Of a stretch of DNA of 41,096 nucleotides, positions 1 to 8,542 are shown piece by piece. The stretch is taken from NCBI GenBank assembly GCA_937926175.1, contig CALANV010000054.1, positions 1-41,096 of the forward strand, written 5' to 3'. The stretch comes from an uncultured Rhodospirillales bacterium. Lineage in GTDB: Bacteria; Pseudomonadota; Alphaproteobacteria; CACIAM-22H2. Both the position numbers and the translations under genes were made by a program. Position 1 is the first letter of the stretch. Every line of letters begins with the position of its first letter. The notes beneath the pieces are model-generated. The model was not told the origin of the DNA. It did not search any database and saw only the letters and a program-made list of their open reading frames with translations.

Positions 1-26
1 AAAAAAGCCCGCAGTGACGCGGGCTT
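1..26 (-). terminator. Rho-independent terminator downstream of guaA
   Basis: Read on the minus strand this is a 6-bp GC stem (GCCCGC/GCGGGC, arms at 7-12 and 19-24, extendable by two A-T pairs) with a 6-nt loop, followed by a run of T residues. It lies about 47 nt past the guaA stop codon, so it probably ends the guaB-to-guaA transcript. The stem and T run are seen directly; termination activity is inferred. Confidence 0.85.
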
Positions 27-72
27 AGGTTTGTCTGGTGCCTGATCCTGCCGGCGGCTGCCGGACGTGGAA

Positions 73-1620
73 TCATTCCCACTCGATCGTTCCCGGCGGC
101 TTGCTCGTCACGTCGTAGACGACGCGGTTGATGCCGCGCACCTCGTTGACGATCCGCGTCGCGCAGTTGGCGAGGAACGCGTGGTCGAACGGATAGCTGT
201 CGGCGGTCATGCCGTCGGTCGAGGTGACGGCGCGCAGCGCGCAGACATAGTCGTACGAGCGCGCATCGCCCATGACGCCGACCGTCTTGACCGGCAGCAG
301 CACGGCAAAGGCCTGCCAGATCGCGTCGTAGAGGCCGGCGCGGCGGATCTCCTCGAGATAGATCGCGTCCGCCTTGCGGAGGATGGCGAGCTTCTCGGCC
401 GTGACGTCGCCGGGAATGCGGATCGCGAGGCCGGGGCCGGGGAACGGATGCCGGCCGACCAGCCGCTCGGGCAGGCCGAGCTCGCGGCCGAGCGCGCGCA
501 CCTCGTCCTTGAACAGCTCGCGCAGCGGTTCGACCAGCTTGAGATTCATCCGCGCCGGCAGGCCGCCGACGTTGTGGTGGGACTTGATCGTCACACTCGG
601 CCCGCCCGTGAACGACACAGATTCGATCACGTCGGGGTAGAGCGTGCCCTGGGCGAGGAACTCGGCGCCGCCGAGCTTCTTCGCCTCCTCCTCGAACACG
701 TCGATGAAGGTCGCCCCGATGATCTTGCGCTTCTGCTCGGGATCGGTGACGCCCGCGAGCTTGCTCAGGAACAGGTCGCTCGCATCGCGGTGGACGAGCG
801 GGATGTTGTAGTGCCCGCGGAACAGCGACACCACCTCCTCCGCCTCGCCCTCGCGCAGGAGACCATGGTCGACGAAGATGCAGGTCAGCTGATCGCCGAT
901 GGCCTCGTGGATCAGCACCGCCGCCACCGACGAATCGACGCCCCCCGACAGGCCGCAGATCACGCGCCCCTTCCCGACCTGCGCGCGGATCCGCTCAATC
1001 GCCTGCTGCCGGAATGCGGCCATGGTCCAGTCGCCGGTGCAGCCGGCCACGCGATGCGTGAAGTTCTTCAGAAGCTGGCCGCCCTGAGGTGTGTGAACGA
1101 CCTCGGGGTGGAACTGGACCCCATAGAACCGCCGCTCGTCGTCGGCGATGGCCGCAAACGGCGCCCCCTCGGTGGTGGCGACGGCGCGGAATCCCGGCGG
1201 CAGCGCGATGACCCGGTCGCCGTGGCTCATCCACACCTGCTCGCGCGCGCCCTTGGGCCACAGCCCCTCGAACAGCTTGCAGTCGTCGACGACGTCGATG
1301 AACGCCCGGCCGAATTCGCGGCGGTCCCCCTCTTCCACCTTGCCGCCGAGCTGTGCGCACATCGTCTGCTCGCCATAGCAGATCCCGAGCACGGGCACGC
1401 CGAGCCGGAAGACGATCTCAGGGGCGCGCGGCGTGTTTTCCGCCGTGACCGAAGCCGGCCCGCCGGAGAGGATGATCGCCTTGGGCGCGAAGGCGCGGAT
1501 CGCGTCCTCGCGCATGCTGAACGGATGTATTTCGCAGTACACGCCGTTCTCGCGCACGCGCCGCGCGATCAGCTGGGTGACCTGGCTGCCGAAATCGAGA
1601 ATGAGAACGCGATCAGTCAC
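73..1620 (-). CDS. guaA: GMP synthase (glutamine-hydrolysing)
   Basis: Cytosolic GMP synthetase that aminates XMP to GMP using ATP and glutamine, the last step of de novo GMP synthesis. The 515-aa product has the usual full length. The N-terminal class I glutamine amidotransferase domain shows the nucleophile loop GICYGEQ with Cys81 and the catalytic His171-x-Glu173 pair. The ATP-pyrophosphatase domain follows, with its P-loop SGGVDSS at 225-231, and then the C-terminal dimerisation domain ending in IEWE. It is the last gene of the minus-strand run guaB, rsmB-like, GNAT, guaA and is followed by a terminator at 1-26. A 161-bp gap separates it from the acetyltransferase gene, so it may also have its own promoter. 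Confidence 0.98.
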   Translation of the reverse strand: MTDRVLILDFGSQVTQLIARRVRENGVYCEIHPFSMREDAIRAFAPKAIILSGGPASVTAENTPRAPEIVFRLGVPVLGICYGEQTMCAQLGGKVEEGDRREFGRAFIDVVDDCKLFEGLWPKGAREQVWMSHGDRVIALPPGFRAVATTEGAPFAAIADDERRFYGVQFHPEVVHTPQGGQLLKNFTHRVAGCTGDWTMAAFRQQAIERIRAQVGKGRVICGLSGGVDSSVAAVLIHEAIGDQLTCIFVDHGLLREGEAEEVVSLFRGHYNIPLVHRDASDLFLSKLAGVTDPEQKRKIIGATFIDVFEEEAKKLGGAEFLAQGTLYPDVIESVSFTGGPSVTIKSHHNVGGLPARMNLKLVEPLRELFKDEVRALGRELGLPERLVGRHPFPGPGLAIRIPGDVTAEKLAILRKADAIYLEEIRRAGLYDAIWQAFAVLLPVKTVGVMGDARSYDYVCALRAVTSTDGMTADSYPFDHAFLANCATRIVNEVRGINRVVYDVTSKPPGTIEWE

Positions 1621-1781
1621 GGGATTCGAGGCCGGGCTTCATTGAGGGAGAGACCGCGATACATAGCCGGGAACCGTGCCCGGCGAAACGGAATTCATTG
1701 CGCGACCGGGTGCCCGGCACACGGCCGCGGGCCCGATTCGCGATCCATGCCGTCGGCCGGGTGAATCGAGCGTGGCCGGGT

Positions 1782-2354
1782 TCAGCTTGCCGAGTAGGAC
1801 CCGAGTCGCGCGATCGCCTGCCTCAAGTCCGGCCAGCCGTAGCCGATCTCGTCGAGATCGCGGCCCCAGAACCGCTCCCGCCGCTCGGCGACGCGTTCGC
1901 CGCCCATGCGTTCGTAGAAGAAACGGGCCGGGTTGTCGCGCAGGACCCAGACGATCGACCGGGCGAATCCGCGTTCCGCCAGGGCGGCGAAGCCGCCCGC
2001 GAGCAGCTGGCGGCCGATCCCCTGATCGTGAAATTCCGGCCGGACGTAAAGCGTGTAGACCTCGCCGACGCGCGAATCGGCATAGGTCCCGCCGAGCAGC
2101 TGCGCGCTCACGCGGCTCGGGCCCACGCTGGCGAAGCCGATCACGCCCCAGCCGACTTCCGATGCGACGATCACCGGTTGAACGTCGCCGCGGTTGCGGA
2201 TGAGCCAGGCCCATTCCGCCGCCTGGCGCTCATAGGAAAGACGGATCAAACCCTTGTCGGGAAGAATGCCGGCGTAGGTCGATCGCCACGTATCGACGTA
2301 GACCTTCGCGATGTCGACCGCGTCCTCGACGGTCGCACGACCAATGATCGCCAT
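1782..2354 (-). CDS. GNAT-family N-acetyltransferase
   Basis: A 190-aa protein with the GCN5-related acetyltransferase fold. The N-terminal half carries the helix-rich start common to small GNATs (DTWRSTYAGI). The middle has beta strands (VIVASEVGWGVIGFASVG), then VGEVYTLYVRPEFHDQGIGR, which contains the acetyl-CoA pyrophosphate loop (Q/R-x-x-G-x-G/A type), and the C-terminal FYERMG strand-helix. The acceptor substrate cannot be read from the sequence; the N terminus resembles GNATs annotated as acting on small metabolites or toxins. It lies 12 nt after the rsmB-like gene and is probably cotranscribed with it. A link to purine synthesis is not implied. Confidence 0.85.
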   Translation of the reverse strand: MAIIGRATVEDAVDIAKVYVDTWRSTYAGILPDKGLIRLSYERQAAEWAWLIRNRGDVQPVIVASEVGWGVIGFASVGPSRVSAQLLGGTYADSRVGEVYTLYVRPEFHDQGIGRQLLAGGFAALAERGFARSIVWVLRDNPARFFYERMGGERVAERRERFWGRDLDEIGYGWPDLRQAIARLGSYSAS

Positions 2355-2366
2355 ATCGAAAAAGTA

Positions 2367-3713
2367 TCACGTTTCCGCCGGCGCAGCATCTGCCGCCTGC
2401 GCACTCTCGAGCACGGCAACGAAGAATCCGTCCGTACCGTGTCGCGCCGGTGACAGTCTCAGGTACGTGTCGCGCGTCGGCGGCGCGCCGCCGATCGTCT
2501 CGGCCCAGATCTCGACGACCGGAACGGGCCGGAACCCGGCGTGCGTATTCCTGAACCATTCGATCTGGTCCTCGTTCTCGGCCGGCAGCACCGAACACGT
2601 CACGTAGACGAGGCGTCCGCCCGGCCGCACGAGGCGCGCGGCGCTGTCGAGGATGCGCCGCTGCAACGCCGTGAGCTCGTCGATATCGACGGGCCGAAGC
2701 GCCCATTTGCCGTCGGGATTGCGCCGCCACGTCCCGGTGCCGCTGCACGGCGCATCGACCAGGACGCGGTCGAAACTGGCGCGATGGCGCTTCACCCAGG
2801 GATCGCGCTCGCTGGAAAGCGTGCGCGCCTCGACGTTGAACACGCCGGCGCGGCGAAGGCGTCGCGTCGCCCCCTCGAGACGCTTGCCCGAGACGTCGAG
2901 GGCGACGATGCGCCCCTTGTTCGCCATCGCCGCCGCGATCGCCAGCGACTTTCCGGCGGCCCCGGCGCAGAAATCGCAGACCCGAAAGCCGGGACGGGCC
3001 GCGACCAACAGGGCGGCAAGCTGCGAGCCCTCGTCCTGGACCTCGACGAGGCCCTCGCGGAAGGCACCGATACCGGTCAGCGGCGGGCGGCCATTGACGC
3101 GGATGCCCCATGGCGACCATCGCGTGGGGGTGACCTCCAGCCCCTCCGCCGCGAGCCGACGGAGTGCCTCGTCACGCGTCGTCTTCAGCGCATTGGCACG
3201 CAAATCGAGCGGCGCGGGCATGCCGAGCGCCGCCATCTCGGATGCAAGATCGTCGCCGAATCGCGCGCGCAGTGCCGGATGCAGCCATTCGGGATAGTTG
3301 TGGCGGACCCATGGCGGCTGCGCCGGATGCTCGAGCGTCCGCCCGATCAGCGCATCGACGAGCCGCGCCTCGGCCGGCGACAGACGCGGCGGGCGAAAGC
3401 GTCCGCCGTCGAACGCGGCACCAATCCGCTCCGCCGGCCACCCCTCGCCCACCGCGAGCCACGCGATGGCGCGCCGGCGATTGTCGGCCGCGGACCCGTC
3501 CGCGTCCCTGGCCACGCGCGCCAGCCACCAGTCGAGCTGCGCGCGATGCCGCAGCACGCCGTAGACGAGGCCGGCGATGGCGGCCCGGTCCTTGGCGCCG
3601 ATGTAGCGACGGCTCTTGAAGTACCCGCCGGCGACGACATCCGCCGGCGCACGCTGCGCATCGACGGCCTCGAGAATCTCGATCGCCGCCTGGATCCTTG
3701 CGCCGGGCGTCAT
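2367..3713 (-). CDS. RsmB/NOP2-type rRNA (cytosine-C5) methyltransferase
   Basis: A SAM-dependent RNA m5C methyltransferase of 448 aa. The N-terminal ~130 residues are helical and NusB-like, as in RsmB. The catalytic domain shows the SAM-binding motif VCDFCAGAAGKS near 245-256. It also has the two-cysteine signature of the family: motif IV DAPCSGTG (Cys323) and motif VI VTCSVLP (Cys373, the nucleophile). The likely substrate is 16S rRNA C967, but the family has several rRNA and tRNA targets, so I leave the symbol blank. It starts 15 nt after the guaB stop and precedes the GNAT gene by 12 nt, as in an operon. Confidence 0.9.
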   Translation of the reverse strand: MTPGARIQAAIEILEAVDAQRAPADVVAGGYFKSRRYIGAKDRAAIAGLVYGVLRHRAQLDWWLARVARDADGSAADNRRRAIAWLAVGEGWPAERIGAAFDGGRFRPPRLSPAEARLVDALIGRTLEHPAQPPWVRHNYPEWLHPALRARFGDDLASEMAALGMPAPLDLRANALKTTRDEALRRLAAEGLEVTPTRWSPWGIRVNGRPPLTGIGAFREGLVEVQDEGSQLAALLVAARPGFRVCDFCAGAAGKSLAIAAAMANKGRIVALDVSGKRLEGATRRLRRAGVFNVEARTLSSERDPWVKRHRASFDRVLVDAPCSGTGTWRRNPDGKWALRPVDIDELTALQRRILDSAARLVRPGGRLVYVTCSVLPAENEDQIEWFRNTHAGFRPVPVVEIWAETIGGAPPTRDTYLRLSPARHGTDGFFVAVLESAQAADAAPAET

Positions 3714-3728
3714 GCGGCGGACGGACGG

Positions 3729-5189
3729 CTAGATGGGCCGGTAATTCGGCGCCTCCCGTGTGACCGTCACGTCGTGCACGTGGCTTTCGCGCAGCCCGGC
3801 CGCCGTGATCCGGATGAATTCGCAGTTCCGCTGCATCTCGGCGATGGTGCGGTTGCCGGTGTAGCCCATGGCCGCGCGCAGGCCGCCGATGAGCTGATGG
3901 ATCACGGCGCTGACCGACCCCTTGTAGGGGACCATGCCCTCGACGCCTTCCGGCACCAGCTTCAGCGAGTCCTTGATGTCCTGCTGGAAGTAGCGGTCGG
4001 CGGAGCCGCGCGCCATGGCGCCGATCGACCCCATGCCGCGATAGGCCTTGTACGAACGGCCCTGGTACAGGAACACCTCGCCCGGGCTTTCGTCCGTGCC
4101 GGCGAAAAGCGAGCCGAGCATCGCCGCACTGGCGCCGGCCGCGATCGCCTTGGCGAGGTCGCCCGAATACTTGATGCCGCCGTCGGCGATGACCGGAATG
4201 TTGTGCTTGCGGCAAACCTCGACGGTCTCGAGAAGTGCGGTCAGCTGCGGCACGCCGACGCCGGCGACGACACGCGTCGTGCAGATCGAGCCCGGACCGA
4301 TCCCGACCTTGACCGCATCGGCGCCGGCGTCGATCAGCGCCTTCGCGCCGTCGGCGGTGGCCACGTTGCCGGCGATGATCTGCGTATAGTTGCTCAGGCG
4401 GCGGACGCGCTCGACGGTCTTGAGGACGCCTTCGGAATGACCGTGGGCGGTATCGACGACGACGACGTCCACCTCGGCATCGAACAACGCCTCGGCCCGG
4501 GCGACGCCGGCATCGCCCGTTCCCGTCGCCGCGCCGACGCGAAGCCGCCCTTTCTCGTCCTTGGTCGCGTTCGGAAAGCGCTGCGCCTTCTCGATGTCCT
4601 TGACCGTGATCAGGCCGATGCAGCGGTAATCGTCGTCGACGACCAGAAGCTTCTCGATCCGGAACTGGTGCAGAAGGCGCTTGGCCTCCTCCCGCGACAC
4701 GCCCTCGCGCACCGTCACCAGCCGCTCCTTGGTCATGAGCTCGCGGACCGGCTGTGCGGAGTTCGATGCGAAGCGGACGTCGCGGTTGGTGAGAATGCCG
4801 ACCAGCTTGCGGGTCCCCGGCTCCACCACCGGAATGCCGGAGATCTTGTGTTCGGCCATCAGGCGGAGCGCGTCGGCGAGCGTCGCGTCCGGCGAGATGG
4901 TGACCGGATTGATCACCATTCCGGATTCGAACTTCTTCACCTTGCGCACTTCCTCGGCCTGGCGCTCGGGATCGAGATTGCGGTGAATGACTCCGAGGCC
5001 GCCGGCCTGCGCCATGGCGATCGCGAGACTGCTCTCGGTCACCGTGTCCATCGCTGCCGAGATCAGCGGGATGCCGAGCTCGATTCGCGCGGTCAGTTGG
5101 GTGCGCGTGTCGCACTCGGTCGGAAGCACGGACGAACGCGCCGGCTTCAGCAAAACGTCATCGAATGTCAGGGCTACGGGAAAATCCAA
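3729..5189 (-). CDS. guaB: Inosine-5'-monophosphate dehydrogenase
   Basis: IMP dehydrogenase oxidises IMP to XMP with NAD+, the first committed step to GMP. GuaA, encoded downstream, uses the product. The 486-aa chain has the TIM-barrel core interrupted by a CBS-domain pair at about 95-205 (ISGIPVVEPG, IEKLLVVDDDYRCIGLITVKDIEKA). The catalytic loop GPGSICTTR contains Cys303. The flap and C-terminal K+ site follow (SVSAVIHQLIGGLRAAMGYTG). The start codon is TTG at 5189, supported by a GGAGG Shine-Dalgarno about 5 nt upstream and by the family-typical N terminus FPVALTFDDVLL. Confidence 0.98.
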   Translation of the reverse strand: MDFPVALTFDDVLLKPARSSVLPTECDTRTQLTARIELGIPLISAAMDTVTESSLAIAMAQAGGLGVIHRNLDPERQAEEVRKVKKFESGMVINPVTISPDATLADALRLMAEHKISGIPVVEPGTRKLVGILTNRDVRFASNSAQPVRELMTKERLVTVREGVSREEAKRLLHQFRIEKLLVVDDDYRCIGLITVKDIEKAQRFPNATKDEKGRLRVGAATGTGDAGVARAEALFDAEVDVVVVDTAHGHSEGVLKTVERVRRLSNYTQIIAGNVATADGAKALIDAGADAVKVGIGPGSICTTRVVAGVGVPQLTALLETVEVCRKHNIPVIADGGIKYSGDLAKAIAAGASAAMLGSLFAGTDESPGEVFLYQGRSYKAYRGMGSIGAMARGSADRYFQQDIKDSLKLVPEGVEGMVPYKGSVSAVIHQLIGGLRAAMGYTGNRTIAEMQRNCEFIRITAAGLRESHVHDVTVTREAPNYRPI

Positions 5190-5218
5190 GGCCGCCTCCG
5201 TTTCGGAAGTGGCCGGCC

Positions 5219-5246
5219 ATCATACACAAGCACCGCGTGATTCCAA
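5219..5246 (-). promoter_or_regulatory. Candidate sigma-70 promoter for guaB
   Basis: On the minus strand TTGGAA (5246-5241) and TATGAT (5224-5219) are separated by 16 nt. Both hexamers are close to the -35 and -10 consensus. Transcription would begin near 5212, giving a leader of about 23 nt before the TTG start of guaB. Motif and spacing are seen; activity is inferred. Confidence 0.55.
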
Positions 5247-5327
5247 CGCGATTCCAGGGCGCGCCGCCGATTCGTTCGAGGCGTCGTGGCACGCAAATCG
5301 TCGCGGGCACGCAACACCTTGGGCCGG

Positions 5328-6011
5328 TCACGCGCCCTTGAAGCCGGTCGCGACGAAATAGAACTCCGCCGACTCGGCGCGACTCGCGGGCGGCTTGATG
5401 CGGCGGACGGTGGCGAAGCGGCGGCGCAGCTCGCCGGCGAATTCCTGCTCGCCGCCGCCCTGGAAGATCTTGGTCACGAACGCGCCACCCGGCCGCAGAA
5501 CCTCGACCGCGAAGGCCAGCGCCGCCTCGGCCAGGGCCATGATCCGCAGATGATCGGTCTCGGGATGACCGGTGGTCGACGGCGCCATGTCGCTCAGGAC
5601 GACATCGACATCACCCCCGCACGCCGCCTTGACGGTGGCGGGTGCATCGTCGGCCAGGAAGTCGAGACGCAGCACCGTCGCGCCCGGCACCGCCCCCATC
5701 TCCAGGACGTCGACCGCCACGACCCGGCCCACGCCGTCGGCGGCGCCGACGCGCTCGGCGGCGACCTGCGTCCACCCGCCCGGCGCCGCACCGAGATCGA
5801 CGACGGTCATGCCGCGCCTGAGCAAGCGCACTTTCTCATCGATCTCCAGCAGCTTGAAGGCGGCGCGCGAACGGTAGCCACACCGTTTCGCCTCGGCGAC
5901 GTAGGGGTCGTTGAGCTGGCGCTGCAGCCATCGGCTCGACGCCGGGGTCCGCCCGCGCGCCGTCCGCACGCGCTCGGCCAGCCGCCGGCCCTGCGGCCCG
6001 TGCTTCGTCAT
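5328..6011 (-). CDS. rlmE: 23S rRNA (uridine-2'-O)-methyltransferase RlmE (FtsJ/RrmJ)
   Basis: This 227-aa FtsJ-family enzyme methylates the 2'-OH of U2552 in the 23S rRNA A-loop during late 50S assembly. Visible family features are YRSRAAFKLLEI (catalytic Lys), the SAM motif DLGAAPGGWTQVA, the catalytic Asp in VLSDMAPSTTGH, FVTKIFQG (second Lys) and the C-terminal KPPASRAESAEFY (Glu). The frame stays open upstream, but the ATG at 6011 is preferred. It gives the normal family length and overlaps the TGA of the upstream phosphatase gene (ATGA), implying translational coupling. Confidence 0.95.
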   Translation of the reverse strand: MTKHGPQGRRLAERVRTARGRTPASSRWLQRQLNDPYVAEAKRCGYRSRAAFKLLEIDEKVRLLRRGMTVVDLGAAPGGWTQVAAERVGAADGVGRVVAVDVLEMGAVPGATVLRLDFLADDAPATVKAACGGDVDVVLSDMAPSTTGHPETDHLRIMALAEAALAFAVEVLRPGGAFVTKIFQGGGEQEFAGELRRRFATVRRIKPPASRAESAEFYFVATGFKGA

Positions 6012-7054
6012 GCGTGACCGTTCGCCTGCACTTGCCGGCAATCGGCCCGCATCAGGCCGAGAATGATCCCCTCGCGCAGCCCTCGGTCGGCGACGCGCAG
6101 GCGCTCGACCGGCCAGAGGCGGCAGATCGCCTCGAGAATCGCGCAGCCGGCGACCACGAGATCGGCGCGGGCCGTGCCGATGCACGGATGGGCGGCACGG
6201 CCGGCCCAGTCCATGGCCGCCAGCTCGCGGCTGACGGCGATGACGTCGACGAGCTCGAGCCGGCATCCGTCGACGAGGGCGCGTTGGTAACGCGGCAGAC
6301 GCATGCGGACTCCGGCGATGGTCGTGACCGTGCCGGACGTGCCGAGCATCTGCACCTGTCCCCGCCGCACGCGCTCGGCAATGGCATGCCGCGCCTCGAA
6401 TGCCGCCAGACGTGTGACGATGTCCGTCACCATCGCCTCGTAGCTGTCGCGCGAGATGCGGTCGCCGCCATATTTTTCGGCGAACGTGACGACGCCGGTA
6501 TCGAGCGAAATGGTCTCGATGATGGTCCACCCGGTACCGGCGACGTGGCGGAGCCACAGGATCTCGGTGCTGCCGCCGCCGATGTCGAACAGGATCGCGT
6601 TCGGAATGCGTACGTCGAGGAGCGGCGCGCACCCCGCGAGCGCCAGCTCCGCCTCTTCCTGCGGCTCGATGATCTCCAGCGTGATGCCGGTCTCGCGGGC
6701 AACGCGGCCGAGGAACTCGCTGCCGTTCCGGGCGCGGCGGCAGGCCTCCGTCGCCACGCCGCGGAAGCGCGTCACCATCCGCCGCCGCAGCTTGGCGGCG
6801 CAGACATGGAGGGCATCGATGGCGCGATCCATGGCGCCGCTGCCCAGGTTGCCGGTCAGCGACAGGCGTTCGCCCAGGCGGACGATCCGGGAGAATGCAT
6901 CGATGACCTGGAAGGAGCCGTTGGTGGCGCGGGCGACGAGCAGCCGGCAGTTGTTGGTTCCGAGGTCGAGCGCCGCGAGAACCGGTCCATCCCCGACGGG
7001 CGGTGCCGGGGCCGGCGAGCGGCCAAGATGAGGGGTTCGGTCGACGTCAACCAC
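6008..7054 (-). CDS. Ppx/GppA-family phosphatase (exopolyphosphatase / pppGpp phosphatase)
   Basis: A 348-aa ASKHA-fold hydrolase of the Ppx/GppA family, which cleaves polyphosphate or pppGpp. The first phosphate-binding motif ALDLGTNNCRLLVAR is near residue 30, with the family motifs FSRIVRLGE and FDIGGGSTE and the late LGTSGTVTTIAG. It is short, about the size of the Ppx/GppA core alone. It lacks the C-terminal HD-like domain of E. coli Ppx and GppA, which is common in alphaproteobacterial copies. Substrate preference cannot be decided from sequence. It is the first gene of a two-gene unit with rlmE (4-nt overlap). Confidence 0.92.
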   Translation of the reverse strand: MVDVDRTPHLGRSPAPAPPVGDGPVLAALDLGTNNCRLLVARATNGSFQVIDAFSRIVRLGERLSLTGNLGSGAMDRAIDALHVCAAKLRRRMVTRFRGVATEACRRARNGSEFLGRVARETGITLEIIEPQEEAELALAGCAPLLDVRIPNAILFDIGGGSTEILWLRHVAGTGWTIIETISLDTGVVTFAEKYGGDRISRDSYEAMVTDIVTRLAAFEARHAIAERVRRGQVQMLGTSGTVTTIAGVRMRLPRYQRALVDGCRLELVDVIAVSRELAAMDWAGRAAHPCIGTARADLVVAGCAILEAICRLWPVERLRVADRGLREGIILGLMRADCRQVQANGHA

Positions 7055-7228
7055 GACAGCAAAGCTCCCTGCCGGCGTTCGGCACTCAAGGTCTTGTATT
7101 TCCCGGCATCGTAACTAAAAGCAAGGGCAGTGGCGAGCCCCGTGCCCCTACATGGGTGCTACACAAGGGGCCCGTCTTCGTGCTAGAAGGCCGCGCCGCC
7201 GGCAATCGGCGGCCCAGCCCGGTCCGGT

Positions 7229-7302
7229 TGGGGGATCGTCTAACGGTAGGACAGCGGACTCTGACTCCGCCAGTCTTGGTTCGAATCCAAGTCCCCCAGC
7301 CA
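7229..7302 (+). tRNA. tRNA-Gln (anticodon CTG)
   Basis: A complete cloverleaf can be folded. The acceptor TGGGGGA pairs with TCCCCCA, followed by discriminator G and an encoded CCA. The anticodon stem GCGGA/TCCGC encloses the loop CTCTGAC, giving anticodon CTG at 7261-7263. The T arm is CTTGG-TTCGAAT-CCAAG. The gene marks the boundary between the housekeeping genes on the left and the type III secretion genes on the right, a usual place for island insertion. The gene itself is intact. Confidence 0.96.
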
Positions 7303-7831
7303 CCCTTCTCTTCCCAAATGCGAATCGCAACGGACGCCGCCGGGACCGAAGACGGCGGCGATGCGGCACATGTCGATCATGACAGGTGCGTCGGACGCGG
7401 GTCCCGCGCGGTATGCGTGGCATCGAGGCCCGGGACAATCGAGCCAGTACCGGCGATCGTCGTCGCCCGAGAGGATTGTCGAAGACCGCGTATATGACCT
7501 GAGGGCGCAAACTCGTCACGATGGCGACATACCTGTCGCCAACCAATTGTTTTATATGTATTTTCTGTGTCCTTTGGATCCGGAAACGTCCGGTGGCGCC
7601 TCGGCCGGCCGCTTCCGGGCACATGGAGGGGGTTCGATCCCCCAATCCCCATGCCAAGTCCCGGACAAGTTTGCGGCACGGCAGCCTCGTTCGCTTCGCC
7701 TCGCCGTCGGACCGACGGGGCCGGGATCGAGGCGGCAACCCCGCTTCCACCCGACAATGCCGCCCCTGGCCGCGAGCAAGATGCCGGCGCAACCACTCCT
7801 GCCGGTCTAGCGACAAGGGAAGCGGGTTGGA
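7303..7831 (+). other. Intergenic region with no supported gene; contains a hairpin
   Basis: No frame here has convincing protein features; the open frames are by-products of high GC. Two things stand out. One is an AT-rich patch at about 7540-7565, unlike its surroundings. The other is a two-part hairpin at 7622-7653: outer arms CATGG/CCATG and inner arms GGGGG/CCCCC around TTCGAT, followed by CCA at 7654-7656. The inner part resembles a tRNA T arm, but the pairing register does not fit a normal tRNA, so I do not call one. Confidence 0.4.
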
Positions 7832-7862
7832 TTGCGTCGCGGCACAACCCGTGCGCTATAAT
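7832..7862 (+). promoter_or_regulatory. Candidate sigma-70 promoter for the STAS gene
   Basis: A perfect TATAAT lies at 7857-7862, with TTGCGT at 7832-7837 as a weak -35 (19-nt spacer, longer than ideal). Transcription would start near 7869 and leave a leader of roughly 140 nt before the STAS gene. The -10 is convincing in this GC-rich sequence; the -35 is not. Confidence 0.45.
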
Positions 7863-8006
7863 GACGGGCCGACGACGATATCCCGGGTCGAACGGGTAGA
7901 TCCGATCGAATAGGGTTGATACAGATCGAAGCGTACCGACGACACCGCTGAACGGTTCCAAGTTTCGCAGCGATCTGCCGGTATCGGCAAAGGGAGAAAG
8001 ACGAGG

Positions 8007-8345
8007 ATGACCATCGATGTCCTGACATCCGGCGATGTAACCATCTTCATGCCGGTCGGCCGGCTCGACAGCAACAACAGCGGCGAGGCCGAGACGACGG
8101 TGATCAGCCAGCTCGATGGAGGGGCATCCAGAGTCGTGTTCGATTTCGACAGGATGGACTATATCTCGAGCGCCGGCTTGCGCGTCGTCCTGATGGCGGC
8201 AAAGCGGCTTCGCGGCATGGGCGGCAAGCTCGCCCTGTGCAACCTGAAGCCGCACATCCGCGAGATCTTCGAAATGAGCGGCTTCCTTTCGATTCTCACC
8301 GTCTGCAACAACCGAATGGAAGCCGAACAAGCCATCGCAGGCTAG
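8007..8345 (+). CDS. STAS-domain anti-sigma factor antagonist (RsbV/SpoIIAA/BtrV type)
   Basis: A 112-aa single-domain STAS protein. Family members bind an anti-sigma serine kinase when unphosphorylated and so free a sigma factor. The signature MDYISSAGLRVVL is present; by alignment with RsbV (YIDSTGL) the phospho-acceptor would be Ser55, with the usual preceding Asp replaced by Ser54. The flanking strand-helix elements (TIFMPVGRLDSNN, GGKLALCNL, IREIFEMSGF) are also typical. A purine-rich stretch at about 7990-8006 serves as ribosome binding site. The gene stands alone between the tRNA and the T3SS locus. In Bordetella a STAS protein (BtrV) controls T3SS through BtrW/BtrS; a similar role here is inferred. 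No partner kinase or phosphatase is in the window. Confidence 0.9.
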   Translation: MTIDVLTSGDVTIFMPVGRLDSNNSGEAETTVISQLDGGASRVVFDFDRMDYISSAGLRVVLMAAKRLRGMGGKLALCNLKPHIREIFEMSGFLSILTVCNNRMEAEQAIAG

Positions 8346-8435
8346 CGCTCCGTCCGGGCGGCACGCGCCCGGCAAACCGCCGTCGGTCCATCTCCACCGC
8401 CGCCTCGCTTCGCAGGGCAGCCCGTGTCACGGCAA

Positions 8436-8467
8436 AGGGCGGGCGGCCGTCACCAGCCGCCCGCCCT
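8436..8467. terminator. Strong hairpin in a convergent gap, likely bidirectional terminator
   Basis: A perfect 12-bp GC-rich stem (arms 8436-8447 and 8456-8467) with an 8-nt loop lies between the plus-strand STAS gene and the end of the long minus-strand T3SS operon. Reading minus, the stem is followed by a short TTTG; reading plus there is no T run. It probably helps end the minus-strand transcript; the function is inferred. Confidence 0.55.
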
Positions 8468-8542
8468 GCCCTTGCGGCGGAGAAGGAGAGAAGCGGGGCC
8501 CACGACAGGCCCTGCAAGAGGCGCTCGCTTCCCTCCAGCCTG

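Noticed and set aside
67..1764. A 565-codon open frame on the plus strand opposite guaA
   Set aside because: Same reason: it mirrors guaA codon structure and has no protein-like features.
2541..5240. An 899-codon open frame on the plus strand opposite rsmB-like and guaB
   Set aside because: It is antisense to two clearly conserved genes and has the Arg/Ala/Asp-rich composition that GC-rich antisense frames give; no domain is recognisable.
7622..7656. Possible tRNA or tmRNA 3' fragment
   Set aside because: The inner hairpin resembles a T arm, but the acceptor pairing and spacing to CCA are off by one and no 5' half is found; kept only as a hairpin.
7377..8375. A 332-codon minus-strand open frame over the STAS gene and its upstream region
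   Set aside because: It is antisense to a well-supported STAS gene and its promoter; no domain is seen.
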